Shown here: positions 35,801 through 47,522 of the stretch, piece by piece | Position numbering within the stretch: the first letter of the stretch is position 1 | Layout of the letters: every line of letters begins with the position of its first letter | NCBI GenBank assembly: GCA_951812925.1 | Contig: OX638369.1 | Location: 20,055,329 to 20,119,328 of the forward strand | From: Calliopum simillimum | Taxonomy: Eukaryota; Arthropoda; Insecta; Diptera; Lauxaniidae | DNA: 64,000 nucleotides | Direction of reading: 5' to 3' | The notes under the pieces: model-generated | Told to the model about the DNA's origin: nothing | Databases searched by the model: none | Seen by the model: only the letters and a program-made list of their open reading frames with translations | Position numbers and translations under genes: made by a program

Positions 35801-35994
35801 TTTTAGGCTCCAGTGAAATTTTAGGCACTGCCATTATTGGTAATACACCGGAAGTGCGCGCTGATGATAAAATATTCTTTGAAGAAATGTTTCGTTCCAA
35901 AAGTGCTACAGCGCAATGGGTACCACTGCAAGATGGTAACATGCGTCCAACAGTAACAGCACAACAACAGCAACAACATAATGTTACAAACTAA
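29258..35994 (+). CDS. Syt12: synaptotagmin, Syt12-like (six coding exons)
   Basis: Membrane-anchored C2-domain protein of secretory or synaptic vesicles. Joining 29258-29812, 29900-30013, 30083-30203, 30263-30453, 35417-35720 and 35807-35994 gives 490 residues with all phases matching. Residues 1-14 are a short luminal end, 15-37 a hydrophobic transmembrane segment, then a Ser/Thr/Pro-rich linker, C2A (about 202-327) and C2B (about 333-470). C2A keeps four of the five Ca2+ ligands (D231, D237, D289, D291) but has V297 at the fifth. C2B keeps D364 and D370 but has H424, G426 and E432 in loop 3, so Ca2+ binding there should fail. A C2B polybasic stretch (KKIKKRK, 382-388) is present; the usual WHxL motif reads WVPL. 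Loss of C2B ligands fits Syt12 better than Syt1, Syt7, Syt-alpha or Syt-beta, but the paralogue was assigned from memory of the family. Synaptotagmin is near certain; the symbol is moderately sure. The start ATG follows a splice acceptor by six bases. Confidence 0.85.
29900..30013 (+). CDS. Syt12: Syt exon 2 (start of C2A)
   Basis: Acceptor AG at 29898-29899, donor GTTTGT at 30014. 38 codons in phase 0 carry the first C2A strands (GNIHVGILYD, then LSVRLIE). The intron before it is only 87 bp. Confidence 0.85.
30083..30203 (+). CDS. Syt12: Syt exon 3 (C2A loop 1)
   Basis: Acceptor AG at 30081-30082, donor GTAGGG at 30204. It encodes C2A loop 1 with D231 and D237 in the SDPY-type motif (here TADPY) and the KTLNP motif at its end; it closes one base into a valine codon. 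Confidence 0.85.
30263..30453 (+). CDS. Syt12: Syt exon 4 (end of C2A)
   Basis: Acceptor AG at 30261-30262, donor GTTTGT at 30454. It starts by completing valine 264 and contains the YDFD motif (D289, D291) of Ca2+ loop 3, with V297 in place of the last aspartate. Confidence 0.85.
30955..31345 (+). repeat. intronic tandem repeat, about 140-bp unit (family I)
   Basis: Three diverged units share 'gaggtgggcgtgtc..gatccgatcacgctcattttcac'-like blocks followed by an 'aatgacttaacgctatcaatac' block and a TTGTACTT block. The unit is about 140-150 bp. It is related in style, not clearly in sequence, to the 'gcgtggcac' arrays elsewhere. Confidence 0.6.
32695..33946 (+). mobile_element. non-autonomous hAT-like element
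   Basis: 1252 bp with terminal inverted repeats TAGGGTGGAGC and an exact 8-bp target duplication, gcttttac, at 32687-32694 and 33947-33954. An 8-bp duplication and a T/C-A-G-start terminus are hAT hallmarks. No transposase is recognisable inside. Strand is arbitrary. A 55-bp copy of its left end recurs internally at 33534-33590, and three 161-163-bp subrepeats occupy 32870-33330. Confidence 0.85.
32870..33330 (+). repeat. three 161-bp subrepeats inside the hAT element
   Basis: Each unit ends with a block of the type cgaataaactgggcttaagc (at 32975, 33136 and 33299) and contains 'gttgg..actga..ttttttgatgaggttttg'. Units are diverged by roughly a fifth. Confidence 0.7.
35417..35720 (+). CDS. 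Syt12: Syt exon 5 (C2B)
   Basis: Acceptor TTTTGCAG at 35409-35416, donor GTGGGT at 35721. It holds most of C2B, including D364, D370 in SSDPY, the polybasic strand and the NPVYNE motif, and ends one base into glycine 429. Confidence 0.85.
35807..35994 (+). CDS. Syt12: Syt exon 6 (end of C2B, stop)
   Basis: Acceptor TTTTTAG ending at 35806. The exon completes G429 and runs through the last C2B strands and the amphipathic end to a Gln-rich tail and a TAA at 35992-35994. Confidence 0.85.
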
Positions 35995-36980
35995 AAATGT
36001 TGGCGTTAACATGACAACAATGGAAGTTGGCGTTTTGGTTTATAACTTGGGTAAATTGTTATACATGTTCCAACAGAGAGTTGTTGGAATTGGGTTTTGT
36101 GGAACAAAATTTGAAGATTTACAGCACAGCATTAACAGCAAAGTATGTACATACTTACTTATGTAGGTTAGTAAAGCGCTGTTAAGTGTTTAAAAATGTT
36201 AACCAAATGTTCAACAATTGCATGCACTTAACAGCGTTTTGTGCTGTAAAAAAGTAAAAAAATAAAAATATAAGATTAACTGAAATGAATTTATAAGAAA
36301 AAGATGGTTTTCTAGAATAGAAAAGAATCGACTTTTGCATAGAATAATTTTTAACTACATGTATTTGAATTAACATATAATGTATTTAAAGAAAACTATA
36401 GTATTTTTATTTATGTAAGCAAATTTTATTGTACTAAGCGCGTATACAACTGGAAAATTTTAACAATTATATACTTATATACTATACATATAGGAAACTT
36501 TATTGTTACTGCTTTTAAATATTAATGTCTAATTAAAAATATATTTAAATGTATATTATAAATATTTTAATTTAGTAAAAATTTTATGTCCAAAAGTACC
36601 TAAAGTGTAACACAAATATATAACTTCCAAAAATTCTTTGAAATTCCCCTAAAAACTTTTATATATTATATATAATCAATATCTTAAAAGAGTATTAATA
36701 CATATATCTTAACATATACTTGTATATTTACTATATAAGTAGTTACATACATATTATATATAAATCTATAATACATAATAACTTTATATAAATTATACTT
36801 ATGCTATTGATAAATTGTGCATCTCTCAAAATGTATTAATAGGGAGATTTTGTCCGTCAAGATAGTGTTTTATAGATATTTATTCTAAAACAAACGTCAA
36901 ATTCTTATGTATTATCTACACAAACTTTATTGTACGATTCGGTTATAAAAATGTAACAAATAAAATCTAATTCAAACCAA
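35995..36980 (+). other. probable Syt 3' UTR
   Basis: AT-rich non-coding sequence follows the stop codon. The best poly(A) signal is AATAAA at 36959-36964, with a second AATAAA about 35 bases further on. The true cleavage site cannot be fixed without transcript data. Confidence 0.45.
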
Positions 36981-38359
36981 TCACATGTACCTAAGGTAAA
37001 TAAAGGTTTTTTTTTTTTTTTCTGAATCTGCCAAGTTATGAATTTTATTGTTGTGATATTTTTTAATCAATTTCCCATTTGTGAAAAATGTACTCAAAGG
37101 CTTTTTAAAGGCAATAAAAAACGGCCATTTCTGTTGATCCATGCCATATCTGAAACGCTGATTTGATCCAAAATGCAGCCTGATGCCCATAGCATGAGAG
37201 ATCAAGCTATGAATTCGTGTCTGAACTATGTACATTATTACAAAAGTTTCGAAAGTATCAACTTTGGTAGTCATTAGTTGCTGTTGTTTACGCGGGGTAA
37301 TGCGTAAACTCTTAATCCCCAAATTTAATTGAAAGTACTCGATGAACGGCCACACTACCCATTCGCACGATCTGTAACTACTCGTTACAGTCGACTTTCA
37401 AAACTTAAAATAAGTGTGTACACCGCTTTTTAGTACTAGCGAGTGTTGTCGTCTCACTCACTCGTGTACAACATGAAAGGCTGATAATTGCTCAGCACAA
37501 TCCTTAGCTTGACGTTTTAGCGAGTCTAAAGTTCAAGTTCGGAAAAACTTCAACCGTGCAGCAAGCAACTGCTGCTCTTTATATTTGTAAATTTTCTATT
37601 TAATTTTATAAAGTTTTTATATCAATAAAAGTAAAATTAACTTCAAACAAAGTGTTCTGGGTTATCTTCTTTTTGTAAATTTCTTAATTGCTCACGTTTA
37701 AGCAAGAGTAATTCACCGCTTCCCTTCGAAGTGTCATCGTTGCCAACAGCAACAAATCCAGCTCATAAAAGGCGACTTCCAAAGTGACTCCAGGTCTTCC
37801 ACAGCAGCTCTTGGTCTGAGGAACAGACTCATGGTCATCGCCAGAGACTTCTCATAGCCATCGTGTGTATGCCCAGTGGGCTAAGAGCGTCTCTTCAATT
37901 ATCGTAGCAGCAGCGGCCAAAGCGGAGTCTTATCAAAAGGTAACCCGTTTTAATTTTATACATATTGAAAGCTTTAAATTTTGGTCCCCGACCAAACAAC
38001 TGTAGCTGGGCAAAATTTCTCAGCGCTACCTAAGAAATTAATCTTAAATAACACTCTCAAAAATATGATAATATGTAGCAACTAGTGAAGATTTTGTAAA
38101 AAATTTTTTTTCCAAGATGTTTAGCACAGACCAGGAAATAAAATGTTTTTTTTTTTTTTTTGGCCAAAAATTTTCATCTACATATTATTGAAAATCCCTA
38201 TTTAATATAGGTACACAAAAATTAACGAACTTCCTCGCCTCTGAGAAAATTATAAAAAATATGTGGACACTCTCTCTCCACATGTGTTGGATAACGATTG
38301 GGGTAATCGATATTGGTTCAAAAGTTATTAACAATATAGTGATGCCGTGAAAGTCTGTT

Positions 38360-38625
38360 TTCAGTAGTAGAGAAAAACGAGGCATCTTACGAAGAAAGTG
38401 TGTATGGTATAAAATACTTAGAATTGTCCAAAGAATACGTGTGCATTTTTTTTTTGAATTTTTGAGACATTTTATAATTTTTCAGATATGGGTCCGAAAA
38501 AAAAAATTAACTTCGTTCCAAAAAATTCTCAAAAATTTCTCAGATGATTCTAGGCATTTTATGCCTCATTGACCTTTTTTGGTAAGATGCCTTGTTTTTC
38601 TCTATTATTCAAAAAAGATTTGAAA
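38360..38625. repeat. family E palindrome, copy 3
   Basis: agtagagaaaaacgaggcatcttacg on the left pairs with a near reverse complement at 38590-38620; 'aaaatacttagaattgtcc' links it to the other family E members. Confidence 0.7.
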
Positions 38626-40320
38626 CAGCACTGCAACTAAACTATAACTGGCTCCTTTTTCAAATTTTGCTGTGCTAATTCTTTTCACGTAAGATACTGC
38701 TGGTTAGTCCATTAGTTTTGGCCACTGAATTGGGAAATTTTATTTTAGTAAATGTCTATTGTGCCTATAATCTAGATTTAAGCTGTCGTCCGTTTGGGGC
38801 ATTATTGAGATGCTTTAAGCTTACAAAAAAATACTTCTTAAGAACAGGCAAATTTTATAGATACTGAAATGAGTCGAGTCTTTTTTGAGTGCAGAAATCT
38901 TTCTGTCCTCTAAAATTAAGGAAGAGCAACGTACTCTGCCGTTTTCAACTCTTCGAATTTTGGCTAGTGTCTTTTAGTTTGCGAACGGTTTGCGTCGCTT
39001 GTCACACTGAATTAATTACATGGATACAGTTACTTTTCAACTTTATACTATGACAAACTTATTGACTCAGTGACAAGAGAATATTCTCCATGATTCTAGT
39101 AGATGCTGCTTCACCGCATGCGAAACTTAACTAAAACTTTACGGTTTGTGCATATACTTTTTCAACTAGTGGCACAGGGTGTATTGAAATTTGTTTTGCT
39201 ATAAGTTGTACACAAGCTCTTGCGATAAGCAGTCTCAAGAAGGTTTTTTCTTGGTGTAAGCAAACCATCTATTTTCAACATATTCCACTAGATGCGTTTC
39301 ACCTATTTTACTTTCAAGCAATTCAATATGAGTACTAACAAATGCTCGTAATTTTATTTCTTCACTCGAATTTTTAGATATTTCGAAAATTCCTTATAAT
39401 TGTTTTAGTGCAAAAATTTAATTTCAATTAAAACCAATAAATGCAATATACCAAATACCTTCCGAATAAATTGATGAAGACAAATTACAATTAATTTTCA
39501 TTTACCACAAATGAAAAATACCTTCAATGTTAATTCAATGTGTGTTTTTATTTCAGATAGTGCAGCTGGTGTAATGGCCAATAGTTTCAGTTTTCTAACA
39601 AAGCGAAACTTTCCAATTGCAATTTCGATGCTGCAGCGCACAGTCAAAAAGAGTCATTTATCAGAAACGCAATGCCAATGTGGAATTGCCAATAAGCCAA
39701 TAAAAATATTGCGTACGCTGGCACACGGAAACGAAAACTTTTAGCACCGTTAGCGAACCGATAACTTTGTCAATTTCAATTGTAAACTGAAATTTCCTTT
39801 CAATCAAAAACTACTTTTATTCAATTTAACTAATTTCAAACAATTTGTTACTTCACCCAAATACGATGACACGACTGACAGTTGATATGGCGACACACAC
39901 ACACCCACAATAAGTTAAACACAACCACAAAAACGCAGCTCATTTCATTTGTTCGCTGGCTGCTGTGTTGCCAAATTGATGAGCGCTGCAAACAACGATG
40001 CTCTGACCTTAGATAAAATGAACAATTCCGCGTTTGTCATGAAAGTTGACCTGCTATATGTCAACACATTTAAGTAGAAGCGGAATATTCCATAAATAAT
40101 GGTATAAAGAAGCGAAAATTTTAACGAAAAGCTAAATTTTAGGGTCAAGTTCAGAAAGTGAAAGACGCTTTGCAACGGTTGTTTCGCATGGGCTTAGTAC
40201 TCAATAATCTTTTACAAGGGCAAGGGCCGAAAATCGATAATATTGATTTGACTTTAAAAAGTTCACTCACCTGTAAACTTAAGCAAACAAATTCTCATTA
40301 GTTAACATGTCTGTGTATTT
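38626..40320. other. no gene recognised
   Basis: The ORF 39511-39744 follows an acceptor-like tttatttcag, but no domain or partner exon was found. An (AC)n run is at 39894-39904. Confidence 0.4.
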
Positions 40321-40324
40321 TTGC

Positions 40325-40530
40325 TTTAGGGGCGTGGCACCGCCCATTTAAAATCATTAGAGCCATATTATCGTTCCCTAGCGGTGACTCTATCTCCATA
40401 CAGAATTTCATAGAAATCGACTTAGCGGCTTAGCTTTGAGAACGTTTTTTTCCATTTAAGGGAGTGCCGCCGCCTACTTTTAAAAAAAGAAAAATTTTGT
40501 ACATTGCTTCTCCTCACAACTTGATGATTT
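40325..40530 (+). repeat. family F fragment
   Basis: About one and a half units: ggggcgtggcaccgcccatt, then 'atattatcgttccctag', 'gagaacgtttttttccattt', and the 3' block 'acattgcttctcctcacaac'. Confidence 0.8.
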
Positions 40531-40534
40531 TGAC

Positions 40535-41400
40535 TTTTGTCGAATTTTGATCGAAAAAGTGTTGGTTCAGAAGAAGCAAACATTTTTGACATTTTGATTT
40601 GCTAGAATTGTTGTGGAACTGCCTCAAAAAACCACTATGAAAAACAATAGCACGTCTAAACTTTTATACGAATTTCTAAATGGCTAATGAATGGTTGCGT
40701 TTAGAAGTTACAACGTTCCATAACGCTAACAAAACAGTTTTGCGTGAATAACTTCTGAAAGCGTTCGATTAAAAGTTCCATGACCCATACATACCGCAAT
40801 TGCTTAACGTTTCGCATGGTTTTCAATTGCTGTAGCTGTTTTATTTAAAATTTTGATATAAATGATTGAGTTCAGAAAGTACAATAAACTTTTGAAGTTT
40901 TGGTTTAACATTGTTATGATACATTTTGGAATAGAAACTTAAAATATAATACCGTGACCAACAATTTGTGTGTAGTTCCGAAACTATGTCGTCATGTTCA
41001 GAAGTTGAGATAATTTATAACGGCAATGTAATAGTTTGGCTTTAACAGATTCTGAAAGCGGTCAAATGAACGTTTTATAGTACATTGGTAACGCAATTCT
41101 TTAATGTTTCACTTGGGTTTAATCACAATAATTCCTAATTTTGACTTTTGCCCAATTTTGATTGAAGTGACGTTCGTTCAGAAGATGCACACATTGTTCA
41201 AGCATTGCTTCAACCTTACGGTCGTGTTCAGAAGTTGTGATATTTATAACGGTTACTCAAATAAAGCATTGTTAAGCAATTATAGGTTATATTGATTTTT
41301 ATCGCATTTAGATAGAAGTGGCATGTGTTCAGAAGGTGCATAAATTCCTGAATTTTAATTTGACAGCAATAGTTATGCAAGAACTTCTAAACGCAACTAA
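40535..41400 (+). repeat. degenerate tandem repeat, about 300-bp unit
   Basis: Blocks 'gttcagaa' at about 40566, 40870 and 41178, and 'gttcagaagttg' with 'tataacgg' at about 40997 and 41226, give a period near 300 bp for two to three units. 'ttctgaaagcg' and 'gcaattgcttaacgtttc' recur once per unit. Confidence 0.6.
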
Positions 41401-42800
41401 TTTTCTATGTTAAGTTGCATTTGGAATAACCGCTAAATTGTCACATTTGTGCGCTGCATGCAATGCAATATCCATGAAATTGCTGTTGGAAAAACTTGAA
41501 CGTATCCTGTTGGCACTACTATACTGTATGCTCGCGCGTCCCAGTTGTGTGATTTGAGCTGTGTCGTGTGTGTTGTGGCTGATTTTATTTTAAAAAAATC
41601 ATTTATTTCGAAACTACGCGCAGTTGTCAAAGGCAAATGGCGAAAACGCTATGCTTACGTACAAACACACATGCACAATGGAGTTTCCTTTTGAGTTTTC
41701 AATACAATGAAAAGAAAACTAACGACTTTCCACTGTTTACTCAATCAATTTCTGCTTTGAGTCGTCGTTGTCGTACAAACGCATTTTCATTGTTGAAAGT
41801 GACCTGAATTTTATGTGTTGCTCCCATGCGCGAGCAAGTTGTTAGCGCGCTATTGGGGGCAGAAGGCAGGGAGGGTACAAAAATTTGCTGGACTAGTTGG
41901 TTTGCTACCATAGTAGTCAGTGAATACCCAATGGACCATTATAGTAAATAGCGAAAAAGTAAATTGAATTTAAATTGGGAAAATTTTTTAAAAAATGTTT
42001 ATTTTGTACTGACCTTGCAATGAAATTCTTTAAAAATTTTAAAGTTAAGCTGAATTTGGGCATAGCAATTAGAAAAAAAGTTAGATTGTCTTCTCTTTAG
42101 CCTGACCATGCATTACTGACAATAAAATTTCATACGAAACTCTTAAATTCCGATTTACTCTGTCAGTATAACGTTTTGAAGTATATGCTACAGTACGTGG
42201 TTCCACTATCTATAGTCCAAACCTTCTAGCTCTGCAAGAACGGAAGAAATAGTTGGTGCGACTTATGCGTTATGCCCTAGCTTACCAACATTTCATGAGA
42301 AACCTTATCGTGGTTTCCCAAAAACTGCAAGTTGTCCCTAAAGAGATTGTATATTTAGTGGACCAATTAATATGAAGTAAGCCATCTATCGAAAATGTAT
42401 TCATTATTTATTAAAGTTTGCAATTTAGAAAGTTATTTCTCAAAAATCCTATCGTCCAAATGTAAATCTTTGCAGTCACGGCACTCATTTGTTCGAACAC
42501 TAAAATTTCTAAAGACGGCTCGACAGAGTCTAGTGTTGACTGCCATTTTGTGATGGATATATTCTTTCGAACACGTCAGAGAAGTTGGTCCTTTTAACTT
42601 AAACTTTAGATTTGAGAGAACCCCACAGAAACAACTCCATATGGATTAAATCAGAACCAATTTATGTTGAAAAACGCTCAATGTTTACGAAGTCTTGCTT
42701 CTGACTGGCATTCTGAGGCTTAATTCTTGTAAATGGTGATCCAATACGAGGTCTCTTTTCCAACTGGGTTGTTTTGACAGCAGTTATGTGTCAAATGGCT
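41401..42800. other. no gene recognised
   Basis: Somewhat less AT-rich (41440-41890), with no domain in any frame. Confidence 0.4.
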
Positions 42801-42807
42801 TGTCCAT

Positions 42808-43910
42808 ATGACGTTTGTGTTCAGTATTCAATACGACTCAATCATGAATAGACTTACTCCTGAACAACGTTTATTAATTGTGGAAACTTCAGTTAGAGAA
42901 TGTTGTAGAGTTCTTCAACATCATTTTGGTCGTTATGAGCGTCCCACTGAGCGCACTATTCGTAACACCATCAACAGATTTCGAAGCAATTTTACAATAT
43001 TGGACATCATTTAACCAGAGTGCATAGAGCCCGTAATTTAGAGAGCATTGCTGCAGTAGTAGAGTGTGTTCGGGAAAACCGTGAACAATCCATATGTCGC
43101 CAATCTCAGGCTTTGGTCATCTCTTATGGATCATTGTGGCGTATCTTGAGGCGTGATCTTAGTTTCAGGGGTTATAAAATACAGCTCGTGCAAGAACTGC
43201 AGCCAACTAATCTTGATGTACGTTTTAATACTGATTTATGGGCCTAACAACACCTTCAAATTGATCCATTATTTTACCGAAAAATTGTGTTTAGCGACAA
43301 AATTAATTTCTGGTTGAACGGATACTTTAATAAGCAAAATTGTCGTATTTGGGCCGATGAACAACCAGAAACAATCCAAGAGCTTCCAATGTATCACGAT
43401 AAATGTACTGTTTGGGGTGGTTTATGGGCAAAAGGCATTATCGGACCGTATTTCTTCAAAAATGCGGATGGAGCCTGTGTTACGGTCAATAGTGCTCGCT
43501 ACAGAGCAATGATCAATGAATATTTGTTGCTAAAAATTCAGGATATTATTGTAGCCGACTTCTGGTTTCAATAGGATGGCGCAACATGCCATACAGCTAG
43601 AGAAACAATCGCTTTATTGAGGGAAACGTTTGACGAAAAACATCATCACAAGAAATGCTCCTGTTAATTGACCACCAAGATCATGTGACTTGACGCCATT
43701 GGATTACTTTCTTTGGCGATATTTTAAATCACTTGTTTATTTGTCGACAAACCCAAAACTATTGACGCTTTGGAAACCAACATAACTCGTGTTATTCAAG
43801 AAATACTGGCTGATATCCTCGAAAGAGTTGTCGAAAATTATACCCACTGAATGAACCATTTAAGAGCTAGTCGTGGGCAACATTTGAAAAAAATACTTTT
43901 TAAACATTGA
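42808..43910 (+). pseudogene. dead DD41D mariner-like transposase
   Basis: A diverged relative of the intact transposase at 7031-8131, colinear over its full length. It starts MTFVFSIQYDSIMNRLTPEQ (intact copy: MSFMF...INRLTKEQ). A frameshift near 43010, a TAA at about 43246, a TAG just before the second catalytic Asp (43572-43574), and frameshifts after 43640 break it. FSDKINFWLNGYFNKQNCRI, ATCHTARETIALL and DLTPLDYFLW keep the catalytic context. It ends KKILFKH near 43910. Clear TIRs like those of the intact copy were not found. Confidence 0.9.
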
Positions 43911-44016
43911 GTGGTAGGAACCGAACTATCATTCCAAATAAAGATTTCCATTAATACATTGATTTTTATGTATTTTATATAGAAAACAATTTAGAGAGCT
44001 CTTATTGGATCACTCG

Positions 44017-44229
44017 TTACCAATTGAATCTTAGTCGTTCCATTATTGATTCTTCCAATATTGTACCGATTTTCTTAAACTTCTTTACCCATATTTGAAT
44101 GAGAGGGACACTAGGCTCCTCATTAAGGTGGCGAATGACTCGAATATTATGCGCTACATTCACCGAATCACCGTTTTTGTAAAACTCTTGCATGCACAAT
44201 GCGCGTTCCGCTCCCGGGAAAGGCTCCAT
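44017..44229 (-). pseudogene. N-terminal HTH fragment of a mariner-type transposase
   Basis: 70 codons with ERALCMQEFYKNGDSVNVAHN followed by VPLIQIWVKKFKKIGTILEES. This pattern (YxxNxSV, then RxxIxxWVxxFxxxGSxL) is typical of the DUF4817-type HTH at the start of many arthropod mariner-like transposases. Nothing catalytic follows. The assignment rests on the motif only. Confidence 0.5.
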
Positions 44230-44705
44230 AGCGACTTAATTCCAAGAGTCAGGCTACCAATTGACTTACCCTTCATGTCCGTCCCTCCGACTCGTTGCGT
44301 TCACGCAGGAAGCTGAGCAAATATAAACTTTATTTTTGAGCATCCGTATAAATCTCAGCAAAAATTACAGACTGATTTGTCTTCCGTAAATTTTTCTGAA
44401 AACTCTATAGTGAATATTAGATTTTTACGTCAAGGACCTCATAGATATCATCAATATTAGTGAGACTGAATATGATAATATACTTAAAAAAGCCTTCAAT
44501 CCTTTCTTTAGGCTGTTAGTTATGGTTTGAGGAGCAAAGTTAAGAAAAAACTATTTTAAAAAGTTAAGAAAAACATTTTTAAAACAAACCATTAGGGAGA
44601 AAACATTATTTTACCAAATCTTTCGGTTCTAGTGATCAAAAAGCATTATTTTCGCTTAAGTGAGGAGTGTCTTTGTCTTATAGTCATCTGAAAAATTTTT
44701 ACTTG

Positions 44706-46797
44706 CGCACAGCGAGCCTTAACCAAAATAAAGTTTTATATCAACCACGTCAAATTCGGCGTATGCAGGATTATTCTACTTAAAAACACTAATTAATAAC
44801 TGCAAATAAAAGTTTCGTACCTGATCGTCTGAAGAAGATATTGCATTTTTACTAATTTTTTTTCTTTGAGTGCATTTATTTTCATATTGTTTTAAGTTTT
44901 AAGAAAAAGATAAAAAACTGGGTATGCACAAAATTTTCTGTATGTTTTTAAATTTAAAAACTGCAAACCAAAAAATCGTGACTGATTCCATTCAGGAGAT
45001 ATTGAATTTTAAACTATTTTTTATGCTTTTTTTTAAAAAACCCGGTTTTTTCGTATTTAAGACAAACACAAACAAAAACCAGATATACTAATAGTCACTC
45101 CAGATGTGATTTTTGATGCTTAATCCGAATCCGGTCTTAGAATTGTTATATTACATCTCGGTTTTGAGATATCCTCGCATAAAAGTTTAAAAAACACAAT
45201 TTTTTCCTATTTTTGAAGTTATATAACAAGACAAGGTCATTTTAAGCTGAAAAATCTGGTATGACAACTAATAGCCCTAGTTTTTTTCTTCAAAACACAA
45301 TTAAATTGATATCGAAATCTTTTTTTTTGTCGGAGATATCTTAACCTAAAATGCTAAAAAAGTGCAAAAACATGATTTTTGGCTATATTGGATGTCATAT
45401 GCAGGACGCACAAAATTTTTCTGTGAATTTCTATCACCGGAATCATTTGGTAATCTTTTTTGGCTTCAAGTTGAGCTATCAAATGGTTATTTCTAATATT
45501 TCTCTGCAAAGTTATGATCATTTTAAAATCACATCATGAAACTCAAAGTGAAAAATCTCGGTTTTTGGCTATATTTAAGGTTGTATACAGTACGGACGAA
45601 ATTCGTCTGCCTTTTTTTACTGACTGGATCATATAATACCATTCTTTATCTCTAAAATGAGGTAAAAAGTAGTGTCCTATGATTATTTTCAACAAAGTTA
45701 TGACTATTTTAAGATTCCATGCTGCAGCAATATAATAAATACTCGTGAGTGACACCCCTGTGAGTTTTGCACTCCATAATGTAATTTTGAAATGGTCATA
45801 ACTTTGTAAAAAATAATCATAGGACACTACTTTTTACCTCATTTTAGAGATAAAGAATGGTATTATATGATCCAGTCAGTAAAAAAAGGCAGACGAATTT
45901 CGTCCGTACTGTATACAACCTTAAATATAGCCAAAATTCGAGATTTTTCACTTTGAGTTTCATGATGTGATTTTAAAATGATCATAACTTTGCAGAGAAA
46001 TATTAGAAATAACCATTTGATAGCTCAACTTAAAGCCAAAAAAGATTACCAAATGATTCCGGTGATAGAAATTCACAGAAAAATTTTGTGCGTCCTGCAT
46101 ATGACATCCAATATAGCCAAAAATCATGTTTTTGCACTTTTTTAGCATTTTAGGTTAAGATATCTCCGACAAAAAAAAAGATTTCGATATCAATTTAATT
46201 GTGTTTTGAAGAAAAAAACTAGGGCTATTAGTTGTCATACCAGATTTTTCAGCTTAAAATGACCTTGTCTTGTTATATAACTTCAAAAATAGGAAAAAAT
46301 TGTGTTTTTTAAACTTTTATGCGAGGATATCTCAAAACCGAGATGTAATATAACAATTCTAAGACCGGATTCGGATTAAGCATCAAAAATCACATCTGGA
46401 GTGACTATTAGTATATCTGGTTTTTGTTTGTGTTTGTCTTAAATACGAAAAAACCGGGTTTTTTAAAAAAAGCATAAAAAATAGTTTAAAATTCAATATC
46501 TCCTGAATGGAATCAGTCACGATTTTTTGGTTTGCAGTTTTTAAATTTAAAAACATACAGAAAATTTTGTGCATACCCAGTTTTTTATCTTTTTCTTAAA
46601 ACTTAAAACAATATGAAAATAAATGCACTCAAAGAAAAAAAATTAGTAAAAATGCAATATCTTCTTCAGACGATCAGGTACGAAACTTTTATTTGCAGTT
46701 ATTAATTAGTGTTTTTAAGTAGAATAATCCTGCATACGCCGAATTTGACGTGGTTGATATAAAACTTTATTTTGGTTAAGGCTCGCTGTGTGCGGTC
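44706..46797. repeat. 2.1-kb near-perfect palindrome
   Basis: Arms of about 1.0 kb: cgcacagcgagccttaacc at 44706 pairs with ggttaaggctcgctgtgtg at about 46797. The same 62-codon frame is read at 45351-45539 (plus) and 45960-46148 (minus). The spacer is about 45725-45775. Very few differences were seen in the parts compared. Confidence 0.92.
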
Positions 46798-47139
46798 AGT
46801 AGAAAGTGCTCTATATGAAAGTATGCTTCCTTCTCGATGCCATTTAGAGGGTTTACCAAGCCGAAATCTCCGACACTGATCGGCTCCAATCCAATCCAAA
46901 CCAATCTCTATTGTACAGAGAGCTAAGCAACGATTAAAATATTAAATCTTACGCACTCTGAGCGATCACACTGCAAAGTTGCGCTCAAAGCAAAGCGTGT
47001 TGCGTATAATGAACTGTGATCCGCGCCGAGCAATAATAAGCTTCGAGCAAAAAATTAGAATCATTGCTTTGTGTTTTGCTTTTTTATTTACTTGCTTTAT
47101 TCTTTATTTTTTCATTAACTTTGTTATGTTTTGCATTAA

Positions 47140-47290
47140 AAATAACCAGCCAGACAGACGGACATGGCTATATTGACTCAGGGGGTGACGCTGGTCAAGA
47201 ATATATATACTTTCCTATATCTGCCACGCCTCTTTCTCTGCGTTACAAACGGAAGGACAAAGTGAATATACCCTGGGTATAGGGCATAAT
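47140..47290 (-). repeat. family A 5'-end fragment
   Basis: Only the first 150 bp of family A, cut off at the microsatellite (cagccagacagacgg). Confidence 0.85.
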
Positions 47291-47522
47291 AAAATAACAA
47301 AAAAACATTTTGCCACGCTTTTCTCGAAGCGCCGCACAGTGTGACTTTTTTCGATGAAAATGGACAAAATTAATATCCCGACGCTACAGAATGGATAAAA
47401 AAATTAGGGTGGTGGCATTCGAAAGGTAATTGCATGTACTTTTTGGGAAAATTGGTCCCGAACGTACATACAAGAGTCCGCATCCCTAAAGAAAAAAAAT
47501 TATTCCCCAGGGAATGCCATTA

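Noticed and set aside
36981..37355. 124-codon ORF on the minus strand ending at a T run (37006-37021), looking like a poly(A)-tailed retrocopy
   Set aside because: No protein similarity that I can name, and no matching target duplication was found on the other side.
37373..38020. Possible LTR or solo LTR with an adjoining 'ttttggtccccgaccaaaca' block
   Set aside because: No second LTR, no firm TG...CA ends and no gag or pol coding nearby; the resemblance to BEL-type leader sequence is weak.
39511..39744. 77-codon ORF after an acceptor-like tttatttcag
   Set aside because: No domain, no partner exon and no donor with consistent phase; could not be linked to the synaptotagmin gene.
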